Positions 1 through 12,434 of a stretch of DNA of 51,311 bases are shown here, one piece after another; positions within the stretch are counted from its first letter, which is position 1, and the number at the start of each line of letters is the position of its first letter. Under the pieces are notes generated by a model. The model had not been told where the DNA came from and ran no database searches. It worked only from the letters and a program-made list of their open reading frames with translations. Origin of the DNA: Haplomitrium mnioides (Eukaryota > Marchantiophyta > Haplomitriopsida > Calobryales); the NCBI GenBank assembly GCA_049999725.1, contig JBNGIS010033667.1:1-51311 (forward strand). The letters run 5' to 3'. The position numbers and the translations under genes are program-made.

Positions 1-190
1 GGCAGCTTGTCACTGCTACACATGATGAGGCTGAATAGTCTGAAACTTTGTGTCTGACACCACATTGTCAAGGCTGCACTCTATGCGGGCACAGTTGTGA
101 TATGTGTAGGTTTTTCCTAGACTATTGCAGCTTCCATTTAAGTGTTGTTGTGGTTAGTTTTGCTCTCCACAGCTTCATAACTAATAATTC
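1..190 (-). repeat. Dispersed repeat, copy A (runs off left edge)
   Basis: The reverse complement of this segment matches 17,837-17,992 and 18,394-18,479 inside a CLPR3 intron almost base for base, apart from a small internal indel. Shared landmarks are GTTATGAAG, AAAAACCTACACA and the end TGACAAGCTGCC. No protein similarity was recognised; the short ORF here is only repeat sequence. It is probably a non-autonomous mobile element or its remnant. The class is unknown, because neither terminal inverted repeats nor a poly-A tail can be delimited in the window. Confidence 0.75.
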
Positions 191-1205
191 AGGAGAGGAC
201 TCCATCGAGAGCATCCTCATGTTGGAAATTCACCTCCAGCTCACCTTTTGATGCTGCTGGAAAATTTGCCAGGGAGAATTGATCCTGGGAGGATCATTAG
301 AAGGGACTTTTCCCTTGGTATTTTTTCTGCTAGATTAGTTAGAGATATATAAACTAGTGAAGGATTTAGATTTGGTGATGTGGCAGCTCCTAGAGATGCC
401 ACATGTCAGCACCAGGGAGCTCCTTAGGGACATTAAATTCCTTTGTCCCTTGCATGAGATAGGAGGAAGCCCATGCATGTATGCATGCGCTCATTCAAAG
501 AAAAGTCACAGCAGTGCAGGTAAATTCGAATATGCAGCTGGTAGAGCTGCTCTTGTCCATATGCGAGCAATGGTTCTTCACCTGCTGGAATCTATCGCTT
601 GACTAATTCAAGCCCACAGATTTGACTGGGCGCCATAGAAAACCAGCAGGTTTGCTGGTATTGTGAAGATTATATAAATCGACAGAGGTTGTGCTCATCG
701 CATCCTCATTTGCAAAACACATTACTTGTGTCTCACCTTGTTACCTTGTTTATGCGTCCCAAGGAGAATCGCCTGCAGGGAGGAACTCTTTTTTCTGCAT
801 GGTAGGCAGAATCGCGACTAAGGGGAAGGTCGTTTTTCTGCCACATCAGGGAGACTCGCAAATGTGCTACATTTTTGGTGTATAGGAGGTTGCGATTTCT
901 GGACTATCCTAGAATTTTGGTGTCCAGGAGGAGGTCTAGAATCTGCAGCTGCATGCTTATTTCGTGGACATCAGAGAAGCTGGCATTTTTGTGTTTTTAC
1001 TTTCTCTTTCCTACAATTCTCACCTATTGTGGATTTTCGCTGCTGTGTTATCATCAATTCGTTTTTGATAATTCCAACACCTCAATCCTCTTTGCAAATG
1101 CCATTCGTGTCTCACCCTCAAACTTCATTGCACATACCATTTGTGTCTCACCGTTTATCTGCATGTTGCATTGTAAGGAGAATTGTTCCTAGGGAAGGTC
1201 GTTTT
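191..1205. other. No gene recognised; degenerate local repeats
   Basis: Short overlapping ORFs here match nothing I recognise. Two stretches, about 700-840 and 1,085-1,215, share a weak repeated pattern: TTTGCAAA, then CATT..TGTGTCTCACC, then AAGGAGAAT, then GGGAAGGTCGTTTTT. This looks like an old local duplication. The segment could be intronic to the PARG gene whose 3' exons start at 3,093, because no 5' PARG exon is visible in the window. Confidence 0.4.
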
Positions 1206-2760
1206 TTTGGACCGAAAGCAAACAATTTTATTTACTTTCAAGCATCAAAGAAACAACCGCGGCCAGCAAGGCCGAGTGGCAAAAACTAACAACCAATCAA
1301 TCCCTTTTGGGATCTAGCCTAGTAAACAACAGTAACCCAATACCCTCAATCCAGATTACTACTAACATCAAAATTCCAGTAAACTGAGTCCTCATCACGG
1401 ATACAGAGATAATGCCTTGCACCCCATGTTCTGTCAAAGGCTTCAAGAATTTTTTTCTCTTTTCTCTTCATTTTGAGCCTTTATCCAGTCTCTTCAAGCA
1501 TCACGCTAAGCTTTCTTTTCGTGCTCAATCATTCTCATCCAGATTTTCTTTTTTAAGCAGTACATAGCCATGTGGGACTTCTCGAACACTAAAGCATTCC
1601 TAGAGAGCCATATGGAGTAAATTACTGCTCCTCTTAGTAAGGACCAGATCTCTTGAGCTACGACCTGTGCCTTAGGGATTCTGTCGCCTAGGATGCATTG
1701 CTACCAAGTTGGTATTCCCCCAGATGGAGAACACTAATCTGTTAATGATGTTTCCTGCCCATTTCCAGATAGTGCTGATACTAGGATAAAGCCAGAAACA
1801 GTGAATGAAATCTTCCAATAAATCCTCCTTGCAGCAGACACATCTTGTATCAATTTCAAAGCCAGGCTTCTCTGTTTTTCTCCTGCAGTTCCTGTCTTGC
1901 ACACCTCTGTAGACAATAAGCCACATTAGTGAGGCCTCTTTGGCTGATCTGCTTGCATCCCATATATCAGTCCATCTGGAGGAGTGTGCAGAGTGGATCG
2001 AACCATGTTCTTTCCAGTGTTCCAGAACTGGAATCATTGTAGACACCCAGTCCAGGATGAACCGACGGCCTTTCGTGGTGGTATAGCTGCTGAGGGGGGA
2101 GTTATCTTTCCAGACCGACATTCCAGGGTCCCAATCTCCCTCTCCGATAAAGGAGCCAAGTAATTTATACTCAGCAATCAGGTTCTGCTATTTCCACTCA
2201 TGTGTCCTTGTGCCTCCTCCCACTCAAGGAACTCACACCCAATCACGTTGATCCCTGCCTGAGACCATCTCAAGGCTGGCCAGCTCTTGTTTGCTGGTAG
2301 CAGTGAATTATCTCCAGGGTATTCCACCAGATGTTTATGCTCGCAACCACTGCAAAGGATTTAGGAGCCTTATGTTCGATGAGTCTTTTGAGTACCGACC
2401 AAGGCTGCCATATCTCTGAGAGGTAGACCAACATGAGGATTTGCAGTCAGCTACTGTTCACAATAGGGAGTGACCCCAACCTAGTTTCCCACGTGGTCTA
2501 GCTCGGCTAGCTCTATACGCGTAGAGCATGTTGAGTCCCCTGGCAGAACAGTCTTCATAGTCCACGTCCCCAGCAGGGCTTGAATCTGCGCATAGATGTC
2601 TATCAGTCCCAAGCCCCCACCTTTCTTCCTCTTCACACAGGTTTCCCAAGCCACCTGAGCTCTGCAGTTCCTGACCATGGGAAATTTCTCACCAGCTGTT
2701 TGATTTCTTTAAGGGGGGAGCTGCCTCCTGCCCAGCAAGAAGAAAAGTATCAGATGGAAC
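1206..2760 (-). pseudogene. LINE (non-LTR retrotransposon) fragment: RT C-terminus and RNase zinc-binding (zf-RVT) domain
   Basis: On the minus strand, about 2,678-2,481 encodes the end of a plant LINE reverse transcriptase (VAWETCVKRKKGGGLGLID, then a QIQALLGTW stretch). Positions 2,121-1,672 encode the zf-RVT domain typical of plant LINEs: W..IWDASRSAK, then CVCCKEDLLEDFIHCF and an IWKWAG tail. The two blocks are in different frames, and no complete ORF joins them. The 3' end appears to be the short A-run near 1,206-1,212, following a non-coding tail. The 5' part (endonuclease and the RT catalytic core) is missing, as in most 5'-truncated LINE copies. It is non-functional and may sit in a PARG intron. 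Confidence 0.75.
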
Positions 2761-3092
2761 CTAGAAGGATTTGATTGATGATTAATTATAATCAAATTAT
2801 AATCCCTAAATTTGAAAAACAACTATGAAAATTAAGGTGGCAATTAAAACATTGTCATTGAGGAAGAACTAAATGTAGTCTTTAAGGTAGAGATTGTAAG
2901 ATATGTTAACATGTTCCTTGAGTGGGAATGTTAATAGTTTTTAGCATGCAAGCAGTTTCTGCATGCCATAGAAGTTGTTATTTTTGCTTCTGTATTCTTT
3001 GTGATTTTAAAACCCTTTGTGACCGACTCCATTGTGTTTAGTCAAAGCTTGGAATGCAGAATTGATTTTTGACATTTACAATCTTTGCATAG

Positions 3093-4556
3093 GTATGGAT
3101 CAAGGTTTTGCTTTGCTGGCTGTTTTACTGATACTACTCCCCGAGATCATCTCGGTCGAAGGAAGACATATATTGTTGCAATTGATGCACTGATAGATCC
3201 AGGGGAGAGTCAGTTTGAAGTACACAAGATGACCAGGTAGAATAGAGGTATCAATGCCAGTTTTTCAATCTGCTTTGGACTCGCTCAAGATTCTCTGTGG
3301 CAGTGGTTGGGCAACTGTTTTAGATTATGTCTTAATGTGAAGGTTTGACTTGAGATTCACATTTCTGTCTGGACTCTTTTACTGAGTTTCTAAATTTCTA
3401 CTACATGCTAATCAATGTTTTCAACGATTCAAACAGGGAAATAAATAAAGCATATTGTGGATTTATGTCATCACGGAGTCATTTTCCAGGGATAGATAGA
3501 AAAGTTATGAATTCTGGTGACTGCAGTAGTAGTGCTGTCGATACTACTTTCAATTGCTCCACTCAAGTATCCGAGTTTCCAGTAAGTTGCAAATCTCAAA
3601 TAGCTAAATAGTTGTACCAGCTGTAAAAATTCCACAACACAGGAGCTAGGGTTTCAATTGCTCAAGTATCCGAGTTTCCAGTAAGTTGCAAATCTCAAAT
3701 AGCTAAATAATTATACTAATTGTAAAAGTTCCATAACACAGGGAGCTAGGGTGAAGATTGTTCACCTGTAGTGTTTCTTGCCATGAACTTATTAGAACAA
3801 GAAACAGACAGCTGTGGGAAATCATTCAGTTAAAGCTGTTGAAAAATGCTGTTTGGTGGTAAGAGAGACGGCAGTTGCCATTACAAAAAAGATTTGAAGA
3901 TTCCCTCACCAGAAAACCTTACATTGAAAAAGAATGGTAAAGCCAAGCTTGGTTCATGTTAAACTTTTTGGCAGAGGCAAACATGTCTGCTGAAGCTTGT
4001 AGTGGAGACAGCATACCTTGAGACTGACGTTTGTGCAGTGCAGCAGAGTTGTATTGGTATAGCTACTGGAAATTGGGGATGTGGAGCTTTTGGTGGAGAC
4101 GTGCAACTGAAATGCTTTTTGCAGTGGCTGGCTGCCTCCCAGGTTCTTATCAAATCTTTTCATAATACTCGTCGTAATACCCAGGGATATGTATTTAATG
4201 ATCTTTAGATGTAAATCATATGCTGATGTTCAGTACGGTACTTCTTAACCATATTTGCCCTTTGTAGGCTGGTCGGCCATTTCTCATCTACTTCACGTTT
4301 GGGGATGACCGAACCCATAGATTGAAAGAGGTATACTGATACAATAAACACACTTTCTTGTATTGAATAGGCTGTCAAATTTTGTGAGTATTCTTTATTA
4401 ACGAGCTGTTTGATAATGGTGCAGCTTACTAAGTGGATACTAAAAGAAAAATGGGGTGTGGGAGAATTGTGGGGTATATTAGTTGATTATGGAACTCAAA
4501 GGGTGTTTCACCAATTGCAGTTGGGCTTATTTGATTGGCTTTTACCTGAATCCTAG
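3093..4556 (+). CDS. PARG: Poly(ADP-ribose) glycohydrolase, 3' exons (partial gene)
   Basis: PARG removes poly(ADP-ribose) chains from proteins after DNA damage or stress signalling. Five exons splice in phase: 3,093-3,236, 3,437-3,581, 3,975-4,142, 4,268-4,330 and 4,425-4,556 (stop TAG). Recognisable family blocks are YGSRFCFAG followed by [13 protein letters not shown], then [10 protein letters not shown] across the first splice, then [15 protein letters not shown] and LQWLAASQ, then [12 protein letters not shown], and a C-terminal [13 protein letters not shown]...FDWLLPES. The upstream exons, with the N-terminal region and the catalytic GGG...QEE segment, are not visible from 1 to 3,092. 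Either they lie beyond the left edge behind an intron over 3 kb long that carries a LINE, or the gene is 5'-truncated. No stop or frameshift interrupts the visible exons. The use of exon 3,437-3,581 joined directly to 3,975 is inferred from phase. The gene converges on the receptor kinase at 7,275. Confidence 0.85.
3549..3752 (+). repeat. ~100-bp tandem duplication across a PARG exon end and splice donor
   Basis: Unit one (about 3,549-3,651) and unit two (about 3,652-3,752) both contain TCAATTGCTC, then CAAGTATCCGAGTTTCCA, the donor GTAAGTTGC, AAATCTCAAATAGCTAAATA, and an acceptor-like AACACAG followed by GGAGCTAGG or GAGCTAGG. The first unit spans the end of the PARG exon that ends at 3,581. 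The second therefore carries a spare donor, with an acceptor-like AG in front of it. Confidence 0.85.
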
Positions 4557-7274
4557 ACGGCACTAAGATTCTATGGAAACAGTCGAGTTTTATATCTTAT
4601 GTCCAACTCGCTTGGTTTTCAAGTATATAAAAGTGTTACCGTTGCCCTCAGGCAAACATGTGATAACCAATTCTCAGTGCCTAATGGAGTACTGTATCTG
4701 ATAATGCAAATATACAGAAATGGTGCATGAGATTTGGCCATGTTTAGCAGCGTATTAGAAGCATAGGGCAGAAAGAAAAACCAGATTCGGGATGTGAGGA
4801 TTGAGACGAGGGGACTTGGCATCGCTGATTGTGTGGGTTTTCAAATAAATGACAGCTTGATGAAGAGCACTAAAATTTTCTTGATCAAGTTTAGAACTCG
4901 TATAGGAAAAGGATGCAAAACAAGAACCACGTCCAAATGAATTCAACTACAGGTAGCATGCGACATGGTTTCGCATGAAAAAACTCCTGAAACCAAATTC
5001 ATGGAACTTGTTTTAAATGTGTTTGATATTCGACATGGAAGTTTGATGCACCTTCAGAGTCGTAGCATGAATCATGGGAGGAATCCAACAGGTATCGAAA
5101 ATGTATCAAGCTCGATGGAACAGCCGTGGATCCAACTCTGGGTGAAATTGGGGTGTGTCTGGCTTGTATTGCTAGTGTGGCTCCCCTCTGAAACTGTGTA
5201 ATGATCCAAAGGAATGTGTATGGTGTCACAGGGGACTAATCAAGGCCTCATCTACAACGACATAATTCTCCTGTACTCTGCCTCGTGGCACTTCATCACG
5301 CTCACGCCATCAATCAGCAGCCGGCAAAAGGCTATGTTTCCAAAAATGCTCAATTGTACCTCTGACTTGAGTAACTGCAAGAATTTTGTATTTTGACAAT
5401 GAAAAAGAGACCCTTTCGTTGTCCTTGGGCTCTGTCCCTGTGTACTTTTCCAGGCGATGGTCGGGAAAAGGCAGCCTGAAAGAAGCCGTGGTGTTGGCAA
5501 CACTTTTGGACTTAAATAAATAAATTGAAGGAAAGGGTACCACCACCTACCCAAATCTGAACATCAGAGAAAACGTTTCCTCCATAAGCTACCCAAAAGC
5601 ATGGCAATGAACACGCATGAACGCATGCAAGCAACTCTCACAACCCACCATTGTACAAAAGGAGCATAAAGAGACAGTCATGAGTTTCTCCTGCTGTGAC
5701 TGCAGTGTAGACTAGTTCCAAGATAACAGTTGGCCATTGTTGCCATGGATTCTGAACTCTTCAGTTCGCTGCTATGAATTATTGTCCCTAGCAAATTGGT
5801 GGCAATGATTTCAGGAGCTGTCTTTTCAGAAGCTCATATTTTGTTGTCATGTCTCTAGCAAGCACATACAGACAAAAGGTAGAGCTATCTACGTGGGGCA
5901 ATAAATGCAGAGCTGAGATGGGGCTGAGTTGATAGGTGGGGCTATGAGAATCTTTGTAACTACTTAACATTTTAAACATGCATTCTATATTCCGAATGTA
6001 AAATTGCAACAACGCCACCCACTAGATTAGAAGTAGAAACTGCCCCCGAGGAAGTGCAAGTTTTTCGTCATTGTTTAAGGAAATACCTCAAAGTTCATGC
6101 AGTAATAAAAGTGATGATGGTGTAGGAAAAGAAATGTGTGGGTCTGGAAAAAAAAGTGAAGAAGGATTGTAAGGGAGAAAGCGAAGATTTTGTAAAGACG
6201 TGATGAGAGTGTAACGCCTGCTCACCACCTTCACATAGAATAGAAATGAGATAGATTGTTTGTACAGTGAATGAATCGTGAGAACTCTTCCCTCCCTCCA
6301 TCCATCCGTCATGCTCTTCAGATCAGCCTTCGTACATTTCTGTACTTGCCCAAGTGTGCGAGAGATTTGTGAGGATGTGATCGCACACAGCCATTGCTAA
6401 TGTTGACCGGTAACGTTGGTTTGTCCAGCAACGATTTTCGTTTTTGAAAAACGCTATTTGGTCTCAACCCAAAACTCATCTTCTCAAATCTTACTACCAC
6501 GATCTTCAGACAACGGGAATGGTTCGTTGGTGTACTGCTTCAGCAGATCGTAGCTTCAAGTGCTTACCTTTATCGCAAAATCTTTGTGCGACTAGGAGTG
6601 TATGGTTAGTAGTGGACGTACGCAGTACTGAAATCAAGCAGTGCTCCATACCACAGCGGCAAAATACAGAGTAACGCGAAAAGACGGGCACACGCTCTAG
6701 AAATTTGTTGCAGAGAGATTGTGACAAGTTTGGCCTCTGATCTGATCCGGCCGATTCCGACAATTCGTCTGCCAGCAGTTCTTTCGAAAGCTCGTTAGCT
6801 CTTCGTGGAGAGACAAGACATAATCTTATAAGAGTCGGTCTACAAGGCATACATCATTTCTGCATAGCCGCAAGGACTTCGGAATACCGAGCAGAACCTT
6901 GAAGAATTTATCTGTGAATATAATAATGAAACAACTCTTTTACTCCGAGACAACACAGGTGTACTGCTCATCTCTACATACCGCTTGTGTTGACTGCAAC
7001 ATGTACTACCACTGCAGTCGGCGTCATCCCATTCTCTAGATTTATAAAGGAATTCGTCTATACATACATACTCATTTAAAATAACGAAGTTCGGGAAGAG
7101 ATCTACCAGTATATTACCGGGTTTCAGAGCATTGATATATCTTTAGTACAAACCAGCCACGCCTTACATCACCTCCTAGTCATTAGGCCTGCAAGCACTG
7201 TGGAAGTTCTGGTCCCATCATCATATCAGATCTTCGCAACTTATCTCACATTTCGCACGGAAGAAATTCGGTGG
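4557..7274. other. Intergenic region between convergent PARG and receptor kinase genes
   Basis: About 2.7 kb lies between the PARG stop and the receptor-kinase stop, so both 3' untranslated regions must lie in it. I saw no ORF with recognisable protein similarity on either strand, no RNA gene I could identify and no clear mobile element. Confidence 0.5.
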
Positions 7275-10200
7275 CTAGGAGAAGTTTTTCCTGGAAGACA
7301 TTTGAGACTTTTTTGTGTAGTGCGAGTTTTTGGAGTAGTCTTCGGGATCGTGTTTTACTTCTTGTAGCAAAGCGACGACTTCTTTCATGGTGGGTCTCTC
7401 TGCAGGTACTGAATTCACGCACAAAAGCGCGACACCGAGCGATTGCAACATTTCCTGAACAAAGGCGTCGGCCATTCCCCGTAACCTTGCATCGATGACT
7501 TCCAAGGGAGCGGTATGATTGCCTTTACTGCTCGTTTCTTGAACCCATTTCACAATGTGCCAATTGTCTCCCTCTACGGCCCTTCTTCCGGTCAGGATCT
7601 CGAGTAAGACAACACCATAGCTGTAGACGTCGCTCTTATCAGTTATTTTAAGAGTGTAGCCGTACTCTGCAATCACAATCCTTAAATATCAGTGACGACA
7701 TTTAACTTTGCATGGTCCTGGATACAAATGATCGCTCACCAAAATACACTCCCAGGTAGAAATTGCTTTAACTACGCAAGTTTAAAAAGAAAAAAAAGAA
7801 CGGCAGAAGTGAACTCACCAGGAGCAATGTAGCCGTAAGAACCAGCAACCTTGGACATCCCTTTGGTTGCGTTGCTACCGTCAATGAGCTTGGCGAGGCC
7901 GAAGTCTGCCACATATGGTTCAAAACGCGGTCCCAACAAGATGTTGTTCGACTTGACGTCGCGGTGCAAAATTGAAGGTAAGCAGTCATGGTGCAAATAT
8001 GCTATGCCTTGGGCAGCCCCTAACGCAATGTTGTAGCGAGTTTCCCAATCTAGCATTCGCCGCTTCTCATGTAGAAGCTCACCGAGACTACCATTGGGCA
8101 TGTAGTCGTACATCAGCAGATTGATCTCATTGTTTGAACAATAGCCCAGTAGTCGGACAATGTTGCGATGTCTTATTCCTCCGAGAGTGTCGATTTCAGC
8201 AGAAAAAGAATTGTAGTGAGACTCCCCTTTCCTGACCGGCCACAACTTCTTCACAGCGACAACCTCTCCTCCGCGCATCTCAGCCTTATACACAATTCCA
8301 GAGCATCCACTTCCCACTATATTTTTCTCCATCAAGCTCTCTAGGACGTCGCTCATAGTGAAGTTAAGTTTTTGGAAAGGAGTCAGTCTCCACGGCCAGG
8401 GAGTTTCCTCCTCTTCAAAATGTGCGTCCACCCAATACCTTCTATAGAACAAGAAGGATCCTACACAAAGAATAACCACCGCCGACCCAAATAGAAGGCT
8501 AACAACGAGGGGTGTCCCAGCAATACTGGCCTTCCGCTTCCCATCATTCCTGGTCTCCGGAGAATTGGAACAGTTGACCCCAGATACACACAATTCGGGA
8601 TTTCCGAAAAAGGAGCTCGGTGCCAATGTGCGGAAGAAGTAAGTGTTCGGAAGGCTGCCGGAAAAATCGTTGTAAGACACATTTAGAGCCGAAAGGCTGT
8701 CCAACTGGCCGAGCAAATACAGACCTCCAGAGAGTAGGTTGTGTGATAGGTCCAGGAGCTGAAGATTGATGAGAGACGCTAACTGCGAAGGGAGATACCC
8801 CGACAGTCTGTTCCAGCTCAGGTCCAATCCAATGACGAGGCTGACAAGGTTTCCGATTTCAGACGGAATGGTTCCACTAAGCTGATTGTGAGTTAGGTTA
8901 AGGAGCTCTAATTTCAGACAGTTCGCAAGAGAGCTGGGTATGGATCCGGATAGTGCATTGTAGCTCAAATCAAGCTGGTTAAGAGACTTCAAGTTGCCAA
9001 TTTCCCTCGGTATGGCCCCACTAAATCTGTTTATGGAGAGGTCGAGTGTCTGCAGACTTGTAATATTTCCAATCTCGGAAGGAATGCTGCCAGTCAACTG
9101 ATTACCATGGGCGTCCAGAAGCTCGAGAGAAAAACAGCGTCCAAATTCGGCAGAAAGACTACCGCTAAAAAGGTTATCATAGAGATCCAGAAACACTAGG
9201 CTCTGAAGCTGTCCAATCTCCTTAGGAATATTACCAGAGAACATGTTGTTTGCAAGGCGGAGGCGCGTCAACTTGACACTTCGTCCAATCTCTCGAGGAA
9301 CCTGCCAAGAGAAAAAACATTAAAAAAAGGCTTGCGAGAATTAGTTTAGAAATTTCTATTTCCATCTGAGGAAGGAATCTAGGGGATTAAACAACGAGTT
9401 CAACGAATACATTTCCATGCAAGTCAGGACGAGTTACGACATGTCATACCTGCCCGGAGAGATTGTTAGACAGTAGCCGTAGCCTCAGCAAATTGGGTAG
9501 CAAGAACATCTCCCGTGGAAGGCTACCGGACAGTTGGTTATGAGAGGCATCAAAATCGACCAATGCTGTACAATTTCCTAATGAAGCTGGAATAGCTCCC
9601 GTCAAGTTATTTTGCCACAAGAAGAAGACTTGTAGCTTCGTCAACCGGCCCGTTTCGGGAGGAATATTGCCGTGGAGCTGATTGTTGTCAAGTTGGAGAC
9701 TGAACAAGTTCGAGCAATTCCCTATCTCCGGTGGGACAAATCCCGTGATGTTGTTAATGCTGGTAAGCAACTGCTCGAGATAGTTGAGCTGTCCCAGTTC
9801 CGGAGGAATGCTGCCTGTTAGCATATTGACGGAGAGCTCCAGCACCTTGAGAGAGGAACAGTTTGCCAGCTCCGGAGGGATCTCCCCAGTCAGCTCGTTG
9901 TGCCAAAGGTACAGATCAGTGAGACTCTGGAGCTTGCCAAGTTCGGGTGGAATAGAGCCTGTCAGAGAATTTTTGTGAAGGAACAGTGTTTGCAAAGACG
10001 TCATGTTTCCAAGCTCAGGTGGTATGGGTCCCGTCAGATTGCAAGCATACAGAGCGAGACTTTGTAGCTTTCCCAGGTTTGAAAAAGATATTGGAATGCT
10101 TCCCGACAAAGATGTAAATGCAAAGCCGAAAACAATGAGTTCCCTGCAATTGCCGAACTCTGAAGGAATCGGACCATTGAGGTATGAGTTACCTCCACCC

Positions 10201-10805
10201 CGTATCTGTACCAAGTTCGAAAGTTGACCAAGTTCTGGGGGTATGATTCCACTGATATTGTTCTCATGTACATATAGAATCTCCAGGAGGGAACAATCGC
10301 CAAGCTCCGGCGGAATGACACCTTGCAGAAAATTGTCGTTAAGACGTAGGTCCACAATCTGCGAAAGTTGTCCTAGCTGGGAAGGGATTACTCCAGAGAG
10401 ACCATTCGCACTCAAGTCTAATGTACGCAAGCTTGAGCAATTAGCTATCTCCAGGGGAATTCCGCCCGTCAAATTCACCGAAGAGAGGTTCAAGTGCTCC
10501 AAGAATGTAAGGAGGCCAAATTCCTTCGGAATGCTTCCATAGAGAGACATTGAATTGAGAGTCACATTGATAACCCGTCCTGAGTCGCTGGCACAAGACA
10601 CTCCCAACCAACCATCGCAGGGACTAGCATCCCCAGCATTCCAGCTTCTTAGAAGCGACTTGGCGTCCGAATTCACAGTCTGTAAGAAGGTCAGGAGAAC
10701 ATTCCCATCGTCTGAGAGAGCACTACTTGAGCAAACTACAGTGGAGAGAACCAAGAGTAAGGTCCACGCCGGCCACATTGAAAGAGGTGACTGCATGAAG
10801 CTCAT
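7275..10805 (-). CDS. LRR receptor-like kinase, subfamily XI, RGF-receptor (RGI) type
   Basis: This is a complete plasma-membrane receptor kinase. Exons are 10,805-9,450, 9,301-7,819 and 7,666-7,275; all junctions are GT-AG and the product is 1,076 residues. In order: signal peptide (hydrophobic 13-25), N-cap with Cys63 and Cys71, more than 20 plant LRRs (LxxLxLxxNxLxGxIP), transmembrane segment about 714-738, and a kinase domain. The kinase has a glycine loop (GSGCSGIVYK, about 782-791), Lys803, HRD at 898-900 and DFG at 918-920, so it is an RD kinase with its catalytic residues present. The last intron splits the APE motif codon. Arg202-Gly-Gly-Gly fits the RxGG motif that reads sulfotyrosine in RGF peptides, and R441-L-R443 fits the RxR motif that binds a peptide C-terminus. 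The C-terminal VQEMLQSLGVALLCVN and ERPTMKEVV stretches resemble RGI5-type proteins. Ligand assignment is inference. The start is the first ATG before the signal peptide. Confidence 0.93.
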
Positions 10806-11961
10806 TGGGGCCGACAGAAAAATAGCTTTCAGCTCACATTATCCTTCACAAATGCACTCGCGAGTTCAGAACATTCTTCACGTGCAAATGAAATGCAAGA
10901 ACTAAACAGCAAACGGACTCAAGATGTTGTCCTGTAGTAACAAGATAAACACTCGAGATGAAACTTATGACAGAAGAAAGATACGAAGATCGCGAGGCCC
11001 CTACATTTTCAAACGATGCATACGGCATCAGCCTCTTTGCTAAAGCTCAATGTGCGAAGTGACATCCACTCCTTGGAGAGTTCAAAGTGAGCTCAGTGTC
11101 ATCAGTGACCCAAGGCAGAAGACTCCGAGCAGCTTGAAAAAATAAAGAGATTGAAAAAAAACAAGAGGAAACAACGTCATTCAAGAAAGCTATGAATGAG
11201 GAGCAAAAGCGCCTGAGGACGGAGGCAGCACAGGAGAGATAACAAGAGAGAGAGGTCACAATGAGCGCGTCAATGTGCGAGAACGCAGGCACAAGGCAGG
11301 TGAGGGATTGACATGAAAGGGAGGGGAGAGAGGAATATAAAGGAACGTGAAGCAGCAGAAGCAATGAGATGAAAGAGAGGAGCAAACACTAACACAAGCC
11401 ATAGCATTAACGTCTAACAACCATCAATGGGGAGCAATCGAAGACGTCTCATAAAGCTTAGGAGGGGATGCCGGAGAGGAGGAAGGGGAGAATTAGAGGC
11501 TGGGGTAAACGAGCTCAACATGAGAGGAGTGATTGATGGATGGATTCAAGTGAGAGAATCGGTGCTGCGTGCGAGGAGCACATGGGCACGACGGCAAACC
11601 ATGTTGTGCTACGGCGCAGTCTACACCGACGTCCACGTCTGCCAAGAATCTCTCTCTCTCCCGCCATCCACTTCAGCCCCCCCGCTCCCTTCCTCTTCTT
11701 CGCCTAGGGCAGAGCGAACGAACGGAACCCTAACTTTTAACGGGCTGAAAGCGTTTTACCTGGAGGGAGGAAAGTGACAGACGGACGGAAGTACGCACGC
11801 ACGCATCCAAAAAAGAACGTAACCGACGGGAAGCGACGAAATCCTTCTCTCTTTTTAGCGATTATATTATAATAATGACTTATGTAACGTACGTACAGTC
11901 TCTACGTCTTCATACAGAGGTAGCGTACATACACCCACGCTAAATTTGTGTCCATCTGCAC

Positions 11962-12002
11962 CCATCCATCCATCCATCCATGCATGCATACATACATCCA
12001 TG
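11962..12002. repeat. Microsatellite (CCAT)n / (CATA)n
   Basis: A tetranucleotide run of CCAT units passes into GCATGCATACATACATCC. It lies in the non-coding interval upstream of the receptor kinase. Confidence 0.9.
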
Positions 12003-12413
12003 ACTGCGTTGCATTTACTACCAGAGGCGGCGCCTGTTTAGCGGCCATCGCGGCGGCGCCTCGAGGCCCGCAGACTCTGCGTTGCCGTCATGCTCATACA
12101 CCAACGCTGTTGCACTAGTAGCGGTGCAGCCGCGGCGGAGGAAGGCAAGGGAATGGAAGGGTTTGAGAAGAGGAGAATGCCGAGGTTAAAAGAGAGATGA
12201 GATGGTGGGAGATGCATTGCATGGTGAGGAGGGGGAAGTGTCACGAGGATGAGACGCAGGCGAGATGATAAAGGAAGGAGAGCGAGCATTAATAGAGAGA
12301 AAGGCAAGAGAGATGAATCGGAGTCGAGAAAAAGGCAACGTTCTGAAAAGACTGGCTGCTATGATGCGGCGGCGGTGCACAAGGGAATGATTGGAGGAAA
12401 GAGTGTGTACCAC

Positions 12414-12434
12414 ATCTCATCTCATCTCATCTCT
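12414..12434. repeat. Microsatellite (ATCTC)n
   Basis: About four perfect ATCTC units in non-coding DNA. Confidence 0.9.

Noticed and set aside
48-251. 67-codon ORF at the left edge
   Set aside because: It lies in a dispersed repeat (copy A) whose other copies do not keep the frame.
864-1289. 141-codon plus-strand ORF
   Set aside because: No recognisable domain; it overlaps a second ORF in another frame and runs into the LINE 3' tail.
11047-11385. 112-codon minus-strand ORF just upstream of the receptor kinase
   Set aside because: Low-complexity Leu/Ser composition and no family resemblance; more likely 5' UTR or promoter sequence.
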